This document shows, piece by piece, positions 15,024 to 22,253 of a DNA stretch of 64,000 bases (positions within the stretch are counted from its first letter, which is position 1; each line of letters begins with the position of its first letter). Both the position numbers and the translations under genes were made by a program. The notes under the pieces were generated by a model. The model ran no database searches. It was not told where the DNA came from and saw only the letters and a program-made list of their open reading frames with translations. Source of the DNA: Selenomonadales bacterium 4137-cl (GTDB lineage: Bacteria; Bacillota; Negativicutes; Sporomusales; UBA7701); assembly GCA_032334055.1 (NCBI GenBank), contig JAUOZS010000001.1, positions 372,001-436,000 on the forward strand. Direction: 5' to 3'.

Positions 15024-15066
15024 TCGGCAAGCCCCGGCGACGGCTTGAAAAAAGGAGGATTTAAAC

Positions 15067-15363
15067 ATGAGCAACAGCACCGATGGGAAACTGGCCGAGG
15101 CGGTCGAGAATGTGAAGCTCTTCCTGAAAGCGGCTTTCGGACTCGAAGAACGCGCCACGGCATATGTCAGGAAGCAGGCCATCGATGACATGGACAACTA
15201 CATGCTGCTTTGCTTCTCCGACCTGCTGGGGCTGCCAAACCCCGTATCTTACTACACCCTGGAAATGCTGCCGTATCTGGCCGAAGACCTTGTTACCTGG
15301 GAGAGGCGGATCGCGAACCGAAACAGCGTGGTCAACGACCGCTGGGGCGATTTTTGCTGCTAG
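15067..15363 (+). CDS. Small protein ending in Cys-Cys (cory-CC-star-like)
   Basis: 98 aa with a strong AAAAAAGGAGG ribosome site. The protein is helical and acidic with no known catalytic motif and ends WGDFCC-stop. A terminal Cys-Cys next to an ArsA-type ATPase fits what I recall as the 'cory-CC-star' family, so the name is tentative. A C-terminal cysteine pair delivering metal or a thiolate substrate to the ATPase is a plausible inference. The ATPase gene starts 15 bases downstream. Confidence 0.65.
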   Translation: MSNSTDGKLAEAVENVKLFLKAAFGLEERATAYVRKQAIDDMDNYMLLCFSDLLGLPNPVSYYTLEMLPYLAEDLVTWERRIANRNSVVNDRWGDFCC

Positions 15364-15377
15364 GAGGCTTCAGGAAA

Positions 15378-16313
15378 ATGAGTAGGATAATGTTTTTCGG
15401 CGGCAAGGGCGGCGTCGGCAAAACGACGTCGTCCGCAGCCTACGCCTTTCACTGCGCAGACCAAGGGCTCAAAACGCTGCTTGTTTCCACCGACCCCGCC
15501 CACTCGCTGGGCGACATCTTCGAGCAAAAAATCGGCGCAACGATCAAAGAACTGAACCCTTGCCTGCATGTCCTGGAAATCGACCCTGAGCAGGAAAGCC
15601 AGAAATACATCAATGACATCAAAGACAACATGAAAAAAGTCGTCAGCCCGGTCATCATCGAGGAGATAGAAAAACAGCTCGACGCAGCGTACGTTTCGCC
15701 CGGCGCGGAAGAGGCGGCTATTTTCGACCGGTTGGTGGACATCATCACCCAATACAGCGAAGAATACGACAAAATCGTCTTCGACACCGCGCCAACGGGT
15801 CACACCCTGCGGCTGCTGTCTTTGCCCGAGCTGCTCGGCGGCTGGCTCGACAGCCTGCTGGCCAAGCGGGAAAAGGCGCTCAGCCTCAAAAGCATGATGG
15901 ATTTAGGCAACAAAAACAAACACGAATATCTGCTGAACGATCCGATCATCGGTATCCTCAATCGGCGCAAGACAAACCTTGAACGGGCCAGGAGCATTCT
16001 TATCGACCAAAAGCTGCTCAATTTCGTCTTCGTCATGAACCCGGAGCGTCTGGTAATCGAAGAAACGAAGAAAGCGGTGCGGGTGCTGGAAAAATACAGC
16101 ATCCCGGTGAACAGCATCGTGGTCAACAAACTGTTGCCCGACAACCTGCAGGACGACTTCTGGAAACAGCGCAAGGCGCTCGAATCCTCTTATCTGCAAG
16201 AAATCGAGCAGGCCTTTGCCGGTAAAAACATCGTGAAAATCCCTCTGCTGAACGCCGACGTGAGAGCCGCGGATTTGGCGCGGATCGCGCCCTTCTTTGC
16301 CGAAGTAGGCTGA
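15378..16313 (+). CDS. ArsA/Get3-family ATPase
   Basis: 311 aa from the ATG at 15378 (TAGGAGG upstream). Longer in-frame starts run back through the small CC gene. It has the deviant Walker A GGKGGVGKTT at about residues 8-17, the switch I region STDPAHSLGD, and FDTAPTGHTLRLLSLPE, all typical of ArsA/Get3. It is one ArsA unit (about 300 aa), not the fused double form. No arsenic genes are nearby, so arsenite export is unlikely; a targeting or metal-transfer role with the CC protein is inferred. Confidence 0.88.
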   Translation: MSRIMFFGGKGGVGKTTSSAAYAFHCADQGLKTLLVSTDPAHSLGDIFEQKIGATIKELNPCLHVLEIDPEQESQKYINDIKDNMKKVVSPVIIEEIEKQLDAAYVSPGAEEAAIFDRLVDIITQYSEEYDKIVFDTAPTGHTLRLLSLPELLGGWLDSLLAKREKALSLKSMMDLGNKNKHEYLLNDPIIGILNRRKTNLERARSILIDQKLLNFVFVMNPERLVIEETKKAVRVLEKYSIPVNSIVVNKLLPDNLQDDFWKQRKALESSYLQEIEQAFAGKNIVKIPLLNADVRAADLARIAPFFAEVG

Positions 16314-16344
16314 GCTGTAGAAAAACGGCATTGACCGCATAATA

Positions 16345-16374
16345 AGTAATTATTATCTAAAAATAATAATTACT
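16345..16374. promoter_or_regulatory. Inverted repeat upstream of ferritin (Fur/PerR-like operator candidate)
   Basis: Arms AGTAATTATTA (16345-16355) and TAATAATTACT (16364-16374) are exact reverse complements. It lies beside a promoter (TTGCAT about 16376, TAAAAT about 16400) for the ferritin gene. The A/T composition and place suggest a Fur-family repressor, but the match to a 7-1-7 box is imperfect. Confidence 0.5.
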
Positions 16375-16438
16375 ATTGCATAATTGCGGAGCGATATGCT
16401 AAAATTATCCTCGACAACACTAAAGGGGGTAATTACAT

Positions 16439-16924
16439 ATGCAAAGCAAAAAAATGCAAGACGCTTTCAACGACCAAATCCAGGCCGAGATGGCTTCCGC
16501 GTACCTCTATCTGGCGATGGCGGCTTATTGCGAGGGCAAAAACCTCAAAGGCTTCGGCCATTGGCTCCGGGCTCAGTATAACGAGGAAGTCGGCCATGCC
16601 ATGAAAATGTTCGATTTTGTCATTGAGCGCGGCGGGCAAGTCGTACTCAAGTCGATCGAAGCCCCTGCGGCCGATTTCGGGTCTCCGCTGGCCGTCTTTG
16701 AAAAGGTTCTGGCCCATGAACAGCAAATTACGGCCCGCATCAACAGCCTCTATGAGCTGGCGCTTGCGGAAAAGGACTACGCCAGCCAAATCTTCCTGCA
16801 GTGGTTCATCACCGAACAGGTGGAAGAGGAAGGCTCGGCCGGGGAAATCATCGAGAAGATGAAGATGGCCGGCGACAAAGGCAACGCGCTGGTTTGGATC
16901 GACAAGGAGCTGGGCAAACGCTAG
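16439..16924 (+). CDS. ftnA: Ferritin (FtnA type)
   Basis: 161 aa, non-haem bacterial ferritin. Iron-site residues are in place: Glu17-type in [18 protein letters not shown], the [12 protein letters not shown] pair, the HEQQIT segment and the [15 protein letters not shown] motif. It stores iron as a mineral and limits Fenton chemistry. It is a single gene, with its own promoter and operator upstream and a terminator downstream (16940-16990). Confidence 0.95.
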   Translation: MQSKKMQDAFNDQIQAEMASAYLYLAMAAYCEGKNLKGFGHWLRAQYNEEVGHAMKMFDFVIERGGQVVLKSIEAPAADFGSPLAVFEKVLAHEQQITARINSLYELALAEKDYASQIFLQWFITEQVEEEGSAGEIIEKMKMAGDKGNALVWIDKELGKR

Positions 16925-16939
16925 TTTTGCCGGCTGAAG

Positions 16940-16990
16940 ACCGGGGTTTACGTCCGGGCCGGAATGTCCGGGGCGACCCCGGTTTTTTTT
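16940..16990 (+). terminator. Intrinsic terminator after ferritin
   Basis: ACCGGGGT (16940-16947) pairs with ACCCCGGT (16976-16983) around a further GC-rich hairpin. A run of eight T follows. Confidence 0.85.
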
Positions 16991-17088
16991 CGCCGTTTAA
17001 TCCCTAGAGGAATCCGGACAAATTTGTGGAAGATATATGCGTTTTTGTTGATGAAAATGGCCTGAGGGCCAATCTGGAGGGAGACGCC

Positions 17089-17676
17089 GTGTACAACGTC
17101 GGAATTTTTCTGTTCAAAGACGTCGAACTGCTCGACTACGCCGGTCCTTACGAAGTATTCTCCGTCACTTCCGAGCTGAACGACCACAAGCTGTTCAGGG
17201 TATTCACGGTCTCGGAAGACGGCGCGGCGGTGAAATCGGTCAACGGTTTGACAGCCTTGCCGGATTACGGGTTCGGCAACCACCCGCCAGTCGATATTTT
17301 GGTTGTTCCCGGCGGTGTGGGCACCAGGACCGCGTATAAGAACGAGGCTGTCTTGGACTGGGTGAAGCGGGTTTCGGCAGGCGCACAGATCGTCATGTCG
17401 GTATGCTCGGGCACCAGGTTTCTCGGCGCCGTCGGCCTGCTCGACGGGAAGGAGGCGGTTACCCACCACAGCGTGATCGGCAATCTGCAAGAGATTGCGC
17501 CCGCGGCGATCGTCGTCGCGGATAAAAGATTCACCGACAACGGCAAGGTGATGACCTCCGGAGGAATATCGGCCGGGATTGACCTGTCCCTCCACATTGT
17601 CACGAAACTATACGGCAAAGAAACCGCCGCTAAAACAATCAAGTACATGGAATACGGCGACTGGCGTACGCTATGA
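17089..17676 (+). CDS. DJ-1/PfpI family protein (isonitrile hydratase-like), copy 1
   Basis: 195 aa from the GTG at 17089 behind GGAGGGAGA. An in-frame start at 17026 would add a tail not found in the paralogue at 31304-31891, which is the same length. The nucleophile cysteine sits in MSVCSGTRFLG, and an acidic residue near the N-terminus is in LDYAGPYEVFS. Resembles the isocyanide hydratase branch of DJ-1 proteins, although these are also chaperones or glyoxalases. It is followed by a bidirectional terminator. Confidence 0.85.
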   Translation: MYNVGIFLFKDVELLDYAGPYEVFSVTSELNDHKLFRVFTVSEDGAAVKSVNGLTALPDYGFGNHPPVDILVVPGGVGTRTAYKNEAVLDWVKRVSAGAQIVMSVCSGTRFLGAVGLLDGKEAVTHHSVIGNLQEIAPAAIVVADKRFTDNGKVMTSGGISAGIDLSLHIVTKLYGKETAAKTIKYMEYGDWRTL

Positions 17677-17724
17677 TCAGCCGCCCCGGGCGGGCTGGCG
17701 ACACGGAATTTGCCGTAACCGACG

Positions 17725-17768
17725 AAGGGGGAACCCGGAAGACCTGCAGGTCTTCCGGGTTCCCCCTT
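17725..17768. terminator. Bidirectional intrinsic terminator
   Basis: A 44-bp perfect palindrome between the DJ-1 gene (plus) and the cupin gene (minus), A-rich on one side and T-containing on the other. It can stop both transcripts. Confidence 0.85.
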
Positions 17769-17791
17769 CTTATGCCCCAGCCGCGGCGCCG

Positions 17792-18157
17792 TCAGATCCA
17801 CTCGAGCCCCGTGTCGGTCAAATCGCCGCCGGCGTTGCCGGTATTAAGCGTTCCCGCGGGCTCGATCAGCAGAATCCTGCACTCCTCGCGGCAGTATGGC
17901 CGATGCTCGACCCCCCTGGGAATCACCACCATCTCCCCTGTGCCCAGCGAGAGCGTCCCGTCCCGCAGCTCGATCCACATCCGGCCGTCGATCACCATGA
18001 AAACCTCGTCGGTCTCCGGGTGGCTGTGCCAGATGAATTCCCGCTTCATCCTGACAAGCTTGAAATGATAGTCGTTCATCTGCGCCACCAGCTTATAAGC
18101 GTGTAGCTCGCCGATCCTCGAAAACTTCTCCGAAAAATTGACCACAGCGATACTCAT
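17792..18157 (-). CDS. Cupin-domain protein
   Basis: 121 aa from the ATG at 18157, with GAGGGAGAAGG upstream on the minus strand. A longer in-frame start lies inside the neighbouring gene. Single small cupin with metal-binding motif 1 (WHSHPETDEVFMVIDG, two His and a Glu) and motif 2 (PRGVEHRPYC, one His). It could be an isomerase, dioxygenase or sensor. The reaction is not readable. It overlaps the upstream Fe-S protein gene by 4 bases (ATGA), so the two are coupled. Confidence 0.85.
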   Translation of the reverse strand: MSIAVVNFSEKFSRIGELHAYKLVAQMNDYHFKLVRMKREFIWHSHPETDEVFMVIDGRMWIELRDGTLSLGTGEMVVIPRGVEHRPYCREECRILLIEPAGTLNTGNAGGDLTDTGLEWI

Positions 18158-18867
18158 GCCTTCTCCCTCTCTAATAATGTTTTTAGTCCCCGATGGTGCG
18201 GGCAACTCCTGCGGCACAGATTGCAAGCATAGATGAAACCGCCGCCCTCGCTATACCTGCCGCATACGCTGCGGCACTTGCGCTGCTCGATCGACGCGCC
18301 GTCCAGCGCCTTGGCCGGGCAGGCGTCCAGGCAGATGCGGCAGTCCGGCTCGCAAGTTAGGTATTCGGCCGGCCGGTCGGCGGCCAACTCCCGGTCGACG
18401 AGCACGGCGCCTAGGCAGAGCAGATTGCCGAACTTGTCGTTAACCAGCAGCGTGTTTTTGCCCATCCTGCCCAGTCCTGCCCGCACGGCCGCGTGCTTCA
18501 GCGACAATATCCCCTGCCCGTGCCGCCGGCCTTCGTCCCAGTACTCGTACGGCTCACGCGACGGAACGGCGATGGCCCGGCTACCCAGCCGGTCAAGCTC
18601 GGACGCGATCCGGAAAGCTGCGGTATCGACCTGATCGGCCGCCTTGAACATGGCAAAAGTATATGCCGCCGCCGACGGAGACGCGAAAACGCTGGCGGGG
18701 AACTGCTGCGCGATCACGATAACGCTCCTGCAGCCCCCGAGGACAGCGGTGGGGTGGAACCCGGCCGGCGCGTCCACGAACCGGTCCACCGGGGCTATCC
18801 CGCACAGGTCCGCCCCCAGGGCCGCCGCCCGCCGTTTCACCTCATCGGCGCTGATGGTCTGAATCAT
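18154..18867 (-). CDS. QueG-like 4Fe-4S dicluster protein
   Basis: 237 aa from the minus-strand ATG at 18867 (GGGAGGAAAG upstream). The C-terminal half holds cysteine clusters CEPDCRICLDAC, CRSVCGR and CNLCRRSC, matching the two [4Fe-4S] sites of epoxyqueuosine reductase-like proteins. It is much shorter than true QueG (about 350-380 aa) and lacks its C-terminal HEAT-like part. It is better called a QueG-like Fe-S protein of unknown function. It is divergent from the LysR gene at 18982, which may regulate it. Confidence 0.8.
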   Translation of the reverse strand: MIQTISADEVKRRAAALGADLCGIAPVDRFVDAPAGFHPTAVLGGCRSVIVIAQQFPASVFASPSAAAYTFAMFKAADQVDTAAFRIASELDRLGSRAIAVPSREPYEYWDEGRRHGQGILSLKHAAVRAGLGRMGKNTLLVNDKFGNLLCLGAVLVDRELAADRPAEYLTCEPDCRICLDACPAKALDGASIEQRKCRSVCGRYSEGGGFIYACNLCRRSCPHHRGLKTLLEREKA

Positions 18868-18981
18868 TTCTTTCCTCCCGCCATCATAAAAAATTTCCTG
18901 GACCCCTGTTGAAAAACATATTATCATAGGGGTATCGATAGGTAAAATTGATAATATTGATAAAGTTGTTCGGAATTTTTG

Positions 18982-19911
18982 ATGGATGTGAAAACCGTGG
19001 AAATCCGGCAGTTGAAAACCTTCGTCACCACCGCCAGGCTGCTGAGCTTCACCAAAGCCGCCGACGAGCTCGGCTACGCCCAGTCCACCGTCACCGGCCA
19101 GATCCAGGCGCTGGAGGAAGAACTGGGCGTAATGGTGTACGAGCGGTTCGCCAAACAGATAAAACTGACCAAGGAAGGCGAGCGCCTCTACGCTTACGCC
19201 ACCCAGATCCTTGCGCTGTCCAGCGAGGCCAAGGACTATGTAGCGAGCGCGTCCACCCCGCGGGGGGTGCTGACCATCGGCACGGCCGAGTCCCTCTGCC
19301 TTCACCGCCTGCCCGGCGTCTTCAACACCTTCCGCGCCCTTTGTCCCCAGGTGGAAATAAGCATCTGCTTCGACATCGGCAGCGACTATCGCGCCCTTGT
19401 CCGCAAAAACCTGATCGACCTCGCCATCTTCTTCGACGTCCCCTGCTGCGAACCCGACCTCATCACTCACGTGCTGTTCGAGGAACCCATGACCGTGATC
19501 GCCGCGCCGTCCCATCCCCTGACCGGCAAGCCACGGATTTCGCCCGGGGACCTGAGCGGCGAGGCGCTCGTGCTCACGCCCGAAGGCTGCACCTACCGGC
19601 GGATTTTCGAAAGCATCCTCACCCAGGCCGGCGCGAGGCCATCCTCTGTCATGGGCATCAGCAGCAACGAGGTCATAAAAAGATTCGTCGGCGACGGTTG
19701 GGGAATAGGCTTCCTACCGCGCGTCGTCGTGGAGCATGAACTTGCTGCCGGCCACCTGGCGGCGCTCAACTGGGCGGGGCCGCCTTTTTCTATCAACGCC
19801 CAACTCACCTACCATAAAAACAAATGGCTTTCCCCGGCCCTCAAAGCCTTTATCGGCGTGGCCCTCGAGCAGATGCCCGCAGCGAAGGCGCAAAGGGAAG
19901 CGCCCGCCTGA
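18982..19911 (+). CDS. LysR-family transcriptional regulator, copy 1
   Basis: 309 aa from the ATG at 18982. A GTG at 18997 giving the usual MEIRQLKTF opening is equally possible, and no clear ribosome site decides. Winged helix-turn-helix at residues 5-65 (FTKAADELGYAQSTVTGQIQAL), then a LysR effector domain with the CysB-type layout. It is a close paralogue of the LysR at 32616; both end in a YHKxKWLSP segment. It is divergent from the QueG-like/cupin pair, the usual position of a LysR regulator next to its target. Target and effector are unknown. Confidence 0.92.
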   Translation: MDVKTVEIRQLKTFVTTARLLSFTKAADELGYAQSTVTGQIQALEEELGVMVYERFAKQIKLTKEGERLYAYATQILALSSEAKDYVASASTPRGVLTIGTAESLCLHRLPGVFNTFRALCPQVEISICFDIGSDYRALVRKNLIDLAIFFDVPCCEPDLITHVLFEEPMTVIAAPSHPLTGKPRISPGDLSGEALVLTPEGCTYRRIFESILTQAGARPSSVMGISSNEVIKRFVGDGWGIGFLPRVVVEHELAAGHLAALNWAGPPFSINAQLTYHKNKWLSPALKAFIGVALEQMPAAKAQREAPA

Positions 19912-19958
19912 TGAGACCCCATTCTTGGCTGAATGCATAAATATCCTGTGGTATAAAC

Positions 19959-19988
19959 GAATAGCTTATGACACCGCAGCTCATAATA
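19959..19988 (+). promoter_or_regulatory. Sigma-G-like (forespore) promoter of the SspF-like gene
   Basis: GAATA (19959-19963), an 18-base spacer and CATAATA (19982-19988) closely fit the forespore sigma-G consensus. It lies about 40 bases before a spore-protein gene, which supports it. Confidence 0.55.
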
Positions 19989-20029
19989 TACATACGCTCT
20001 CCATAAAAATTGCTGGAGGTGGCTGATAT

Positions 20030-20239
20030 ATGGGCAAGGTTATGTCGGAAGAAACGAAAAACAAACTGGCCCACGACCTCGGCTTCGGCGACAAGGTCGA
20101 AGACGGAGACTGGAGCGACGTCACCACCGGCGAAGTCGGCTCCATGGTCCGCGAAGCTATCAAGCGCGGCGAGCAGGCGATGGTCGAGGAGGCCGGCGAG
20201 GCCAGGGCGAACGGCATGGCCCATCAGAACGGGGAATAA
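20030..20239 (+). CDS. SspF-like small acid-soluble spore protein
   Basis: 69 aa with GCTGGAGGTGG upstream. VMSEETKNKLAHDLGF, a following KVEDGDWSDVTTGEVG stretch and a helix VREAIKRGEQAM match the SspF/H-type spore protein pattern (VMSxEFKxELAKDLGF...). These proteins coat DNA in the dormant spore. The last 14 residues (GEARANGMAHQNGE) go beyond the family's usual end. The DNA for this tail is repeated almost exactly at 24402-24447. A strong terminator follows. Confidence 0.75.
   Translation: MGKVMSEETKNKLAHDLGFGDKVEDGDWSDVTTGEVGSMVREAIKRGEQAMVEEAGEARANGMAHQNGE
20194..20239. repeat. 46-bp direct repeat, left copy
   Basis: Positions 20194-20233 are identical to 24402-24441 and the next six bases match except one. 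The copy is the 3' end and stop codon of the SspF-like gene. With the right copy it brackets an AT-rich segment of about 4.2 kb. Confidence 0.85.
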
Positions 20240-20281
20240 TTATGAACCCGGAAGCTTGTTTGGGCTTCCGGGTTCATAATT
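20238..20281 (+). terminator. Intrinsic terminator after the SspF-like gene
   Basis: Perfect 18-bp stem (20238-20255 with 20264-20281) overlapping the end of the coding region, followed by an AT-rich tract. Confidence 0.8.
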
Positions 20282-20374
20282 ATTATTATTTATCAGTAAT
20301 ATAGTTCCTGCTGGTCAGCGATTCTGGCAAGATACCACAGTTCAAGAAAAGGGAGGAAGGTTTTCAAAAAAATA

Positions 20375-20403
20375 TTGCTACTAAAATAGAAGCATGCTAT
20401 AAT
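20375..20403 (+). promoter_or_regulatory. Sigma-A-type promoter of the tautomerase gene
   Basis: TTGCTA (20375-20380), 17-base spacer, TATAAT (20398-20403). It lies 40 bases before the start codon. Confidence 0.65.
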
Positions 20404-20443
20404 TTTTGTAGCGACAAAAGTGTTATTGAAAGCAGGTGGGATT

Positions 20444-20638
20444 ATGCCAGTGATAACGGTCAAAATGAGAAAAATTCCCGCAGAAAAGAAAAAGGAATTG
20501 ATTGAGAAGTTGACTGCTGCAGCAACTGAGGTAACCAATGCTCCGGCAAGCTCGTATACTGTCTTTATTGAGGAGTATGAGCTTGATAGTATTGGCATCG
20601 GCGGACAGCCGTTATCTGAAAGATTGGCGAACCGGTAA
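20444..20638 (+). CDS. 4-Oxalocrotonate tautomerase-family protein
   Basis: 64 aa from the ATG at 20444, chosen because it exposes the catalytic Pro1 after Met removal (MPVITVKM). An in-frame start at 20420 would bury it. Length and beta-alpha-beta pattern (KKKELIEKLTAAATEV) match 4-OT subunits, which act as hexamers on enol/keto substrates. The substrate is unknown. It lies in the AT-rich segment between the 46-bp repeats, whose base composition differs from its neighbours. Confidence 0.85.
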   Translation: MPVITVKMRKIPAEKKKELIEKLTAAATEVTNAPASSYTVFIEEYELDSIGIGGQPLSERLANR

Positions 20639-20766
20639 AATACATACGTTATCGCTTTGGGATATGCTCCCCTTTGAACCCCTTTGCATCTTCGGGGAGC
20701 ATTATCGATACCCAAAGGATGGCTCGCGCGCGTTGGGTAATAGTCCTGGCGTTAGGAGGAGTTAAC

Positions 20767-21132
20767 GTGTCAATTCCTTTTCCCGGAAAACCTGTCAGAG
20801 GGTCTAAGTCGGGCAACCCTATCATGGCTCTTTTTGATCTTTTAGGTAGAAGCTGGGCGATGGGGATTATCTGGAGTTTGCAGAAAGGTACCGCAACTTT
20901 TAGAGAACTCCAGGAGAGGTGTGAGACTATATCGCCTTCGATATTAAACCATCGGATCAAAGATCTAAGAGAAGCGGATATTATTGAGCGTACGCTGGAT
21001 GGCTATCAATTGACCCAACGGGGAAGAGACCTTATGGAATTGCTGCTTCCATTTAAGGAATGGGCACTTGTATGGTCCGAAGAGGTCTTTAACTATAAAG
21101 AGCACCCTGCATTTAATAAAAGGGAAGAATAG
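20767..21132 (+). CDS. HxlR-family transcriptional regulator (AT-rich segment)
   Basis: 121 aa from the GTG at 20767 behind TTAGGAGGAGTT. The earlier in-frame start at 20674 adds an unrelated tail. MarR-like winged helix of HxlR type: LLGRSWAMGIIWSLQKG, FRELQERCETISPSILNHRIKDL and YQLTQRGRDLMELL. HxlR proteins often repress neighbouring redox or quinone-response genes. Small monooxygenase-like and YciI-like genes follow here. Unlike most HxlR proteins it has no obvious conserved N-terminal cysteine. Confidence 0.88.
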   Translation: MSIPFPGKPVRGSKSGNPIMALFDLLGRSWAMGIIWSLQKGTATFRELQERCETISPSILNHRIKDLREADIIERTLDGYQLTQRGRDLMELLLPFKEWALVWSEEVFNYKEHPAFNKREE

Positions 21133-21215
21133 GGCTCAACCAATGGACTGAAGGGTTGCCTAAGCCTGTTATGGCTTTGATTGTCAACACAGCGCTGAGA
21201 ACTGTTTACAAGAAA

Positions 21216-21514
21216 ATGGTAGTATTAGCGGCGTTTATTCAGGCGAAACAGGGAAAGAACGGGAACTGGAGAATCATTTGCGGTCATTGTTTCCCAAGGT
21301 GAAGCAAGAGGCTGGGGTGGAGGAATACATATTGCATTCGGCAAAGTCAACTCCCGGGAAATTTTTCTTTTACGAGAAATACAAAGATAGACAGGTTTTG
21401 GAGTGCCACATGAACACGGCGTATTTGAAAGAAGCGTTTGGGAAGTTTGAAGAGCTGGTTAGCGGGGAACCGCAGGTAGAACTCTATGAAATTGTTGACT
21501 CTATTGCCGATTAA
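21216..21514 (+). pseudogene. Antibiotic-biosynthesis-monooxygenase (ABM)-fold protein, apparent frameshift
   Basis: Reading from the ATG at 21216 gives MVVLAAFIQAKQG, the normal first strand of an ABM domain. The rest (KERELENHLRSLFPKVKQ, FFFYEKYKDRQVLECHMNT) is in another frame from about 21250 to the stop at 21514. One missing base near 21248-21253 explains it. A short product from the TTG at 21278 (78 aa) would lack the first strand. The upstream frame is open back to at least 21171 without a recognisable domain. It is either a real pseudogene or a sequencing error. Confidence 0.6.
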
Positions 21515-21541
21515 TGGGCGAGAAGAAAAGGTGAAGAAGGC

Positions 21542-21832
21542 ATGTATGTCATCTTGTTGAAATATGTTAAACCGTTGGCGGAAATCGATAAGCTGCTTTC
21601 AGAGCATGCGGATTTTTTAGAACGGTTTTATCGGTCAAGGAATTTTATTGTTTCCGGTCGCAGAAATCCTAGAACAGGCGGTATTATTCTGGCGAATGCC
21701 GATAACGAACAAATGGTATGGGATATAATTCGGCAAGATCCTTTCTATCGAAGCGGGGCAGTGGAATATGAAGTGATTGAATTCATACCAAGCAAGTATA
21801 TTCCGGAGGTTTCTTCGTTAGTAAATAAATAA
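21542..21832 (+). CDS. YciI-like (YCII domain) protein
   Basis: 96 aa with AAAAGGTGAAGAAGG upstream. It has the YCII pattern: a first strand YVILLKYVK, the conserved histidine in SEHADFLERFY, SGRRNPRTGGIILA and PFYRSGAVEYEVIEF. YciI-like proteins share the ABM/muconolactone-isomerase fold and are mostly of unknown function. It follows the broken ABM gene and is probably part of the same small operon under the HxlR regulator. Confidence 0.85.
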   Translation: MYVILLKYVKPLAEIDKLLSEHADFLERFYRSRNFIVSGRRNPRTGGIILANADNEQMVWDIIRQDPFYRSGAVEYEVIEFIPSKYIPEVSSLVNK

Positions 21833-21991
21833 ACTAATATCGGTCATGATCTTTCAAAAGGCAGGGTACTCTTGTTTAGGCAATGCGGCGGGGGAAGCCT
21901 TAGCCGTCTATTACAATGGCGAGATCATAGCCGTCGAGTCACGCGGTGTTAAATATTCCCCCGGCCACTCAAGTACCCGTAGGCACAAAAT

Positions 21992-22180
21992 CAGTGGCTG
22001 TACCTGACCAGCCAGCAAGGGATTAGCGGATGGTGCCAATGCAGCAGCGAGAAAAACGACCTCGGCGGTCGCTGGCGTATAAATAATGCCGTATCCGCAG
22101 GCGGCTCGGCAGATTTAAATCCGATCGTATTCGACCAGTATTCGAAGTTTCAAAGGCTGACAACGCTAATATTACCTTAG
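21992..22180 (+). pseudogene. Degenerate C-terminal fragment, possibly SH3-like
   Basis: The stretch 21833-22253 has no intact gene. From 21992 to the TAG at 22178-22180 an open frame reads QWLYLTSQQGISGWCQC and continues for 63 codons. This resembles the end of an SH3-like wall-binding domain. A separate open stretch (GNAAGEALAVYYNGEI, about 21879-21926) lies upstream. There is no start codon or ribosome site. I take it as gene debris. Confidence 0.35.
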
Positions 22181-22191
22181 GGTGGCAAAAC

Positions 22192-22232
22192 AAAGAACCC
22201 GAAAGTCAATTCACGCGGCTTTCGGGTTCTTT
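22192..22232. terminator. Bidirectional intrinsic terminator
   Basis: 14-bp perfect stem (22192-22205 with 22219-22232), A-rich before and T-rich after. It lies at the end of the minus-strand S41 peptidase gene. Confidence 0.8.
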
Positions 22233-22253
22233 CCTTTCCGGCGTTTCGATGGT

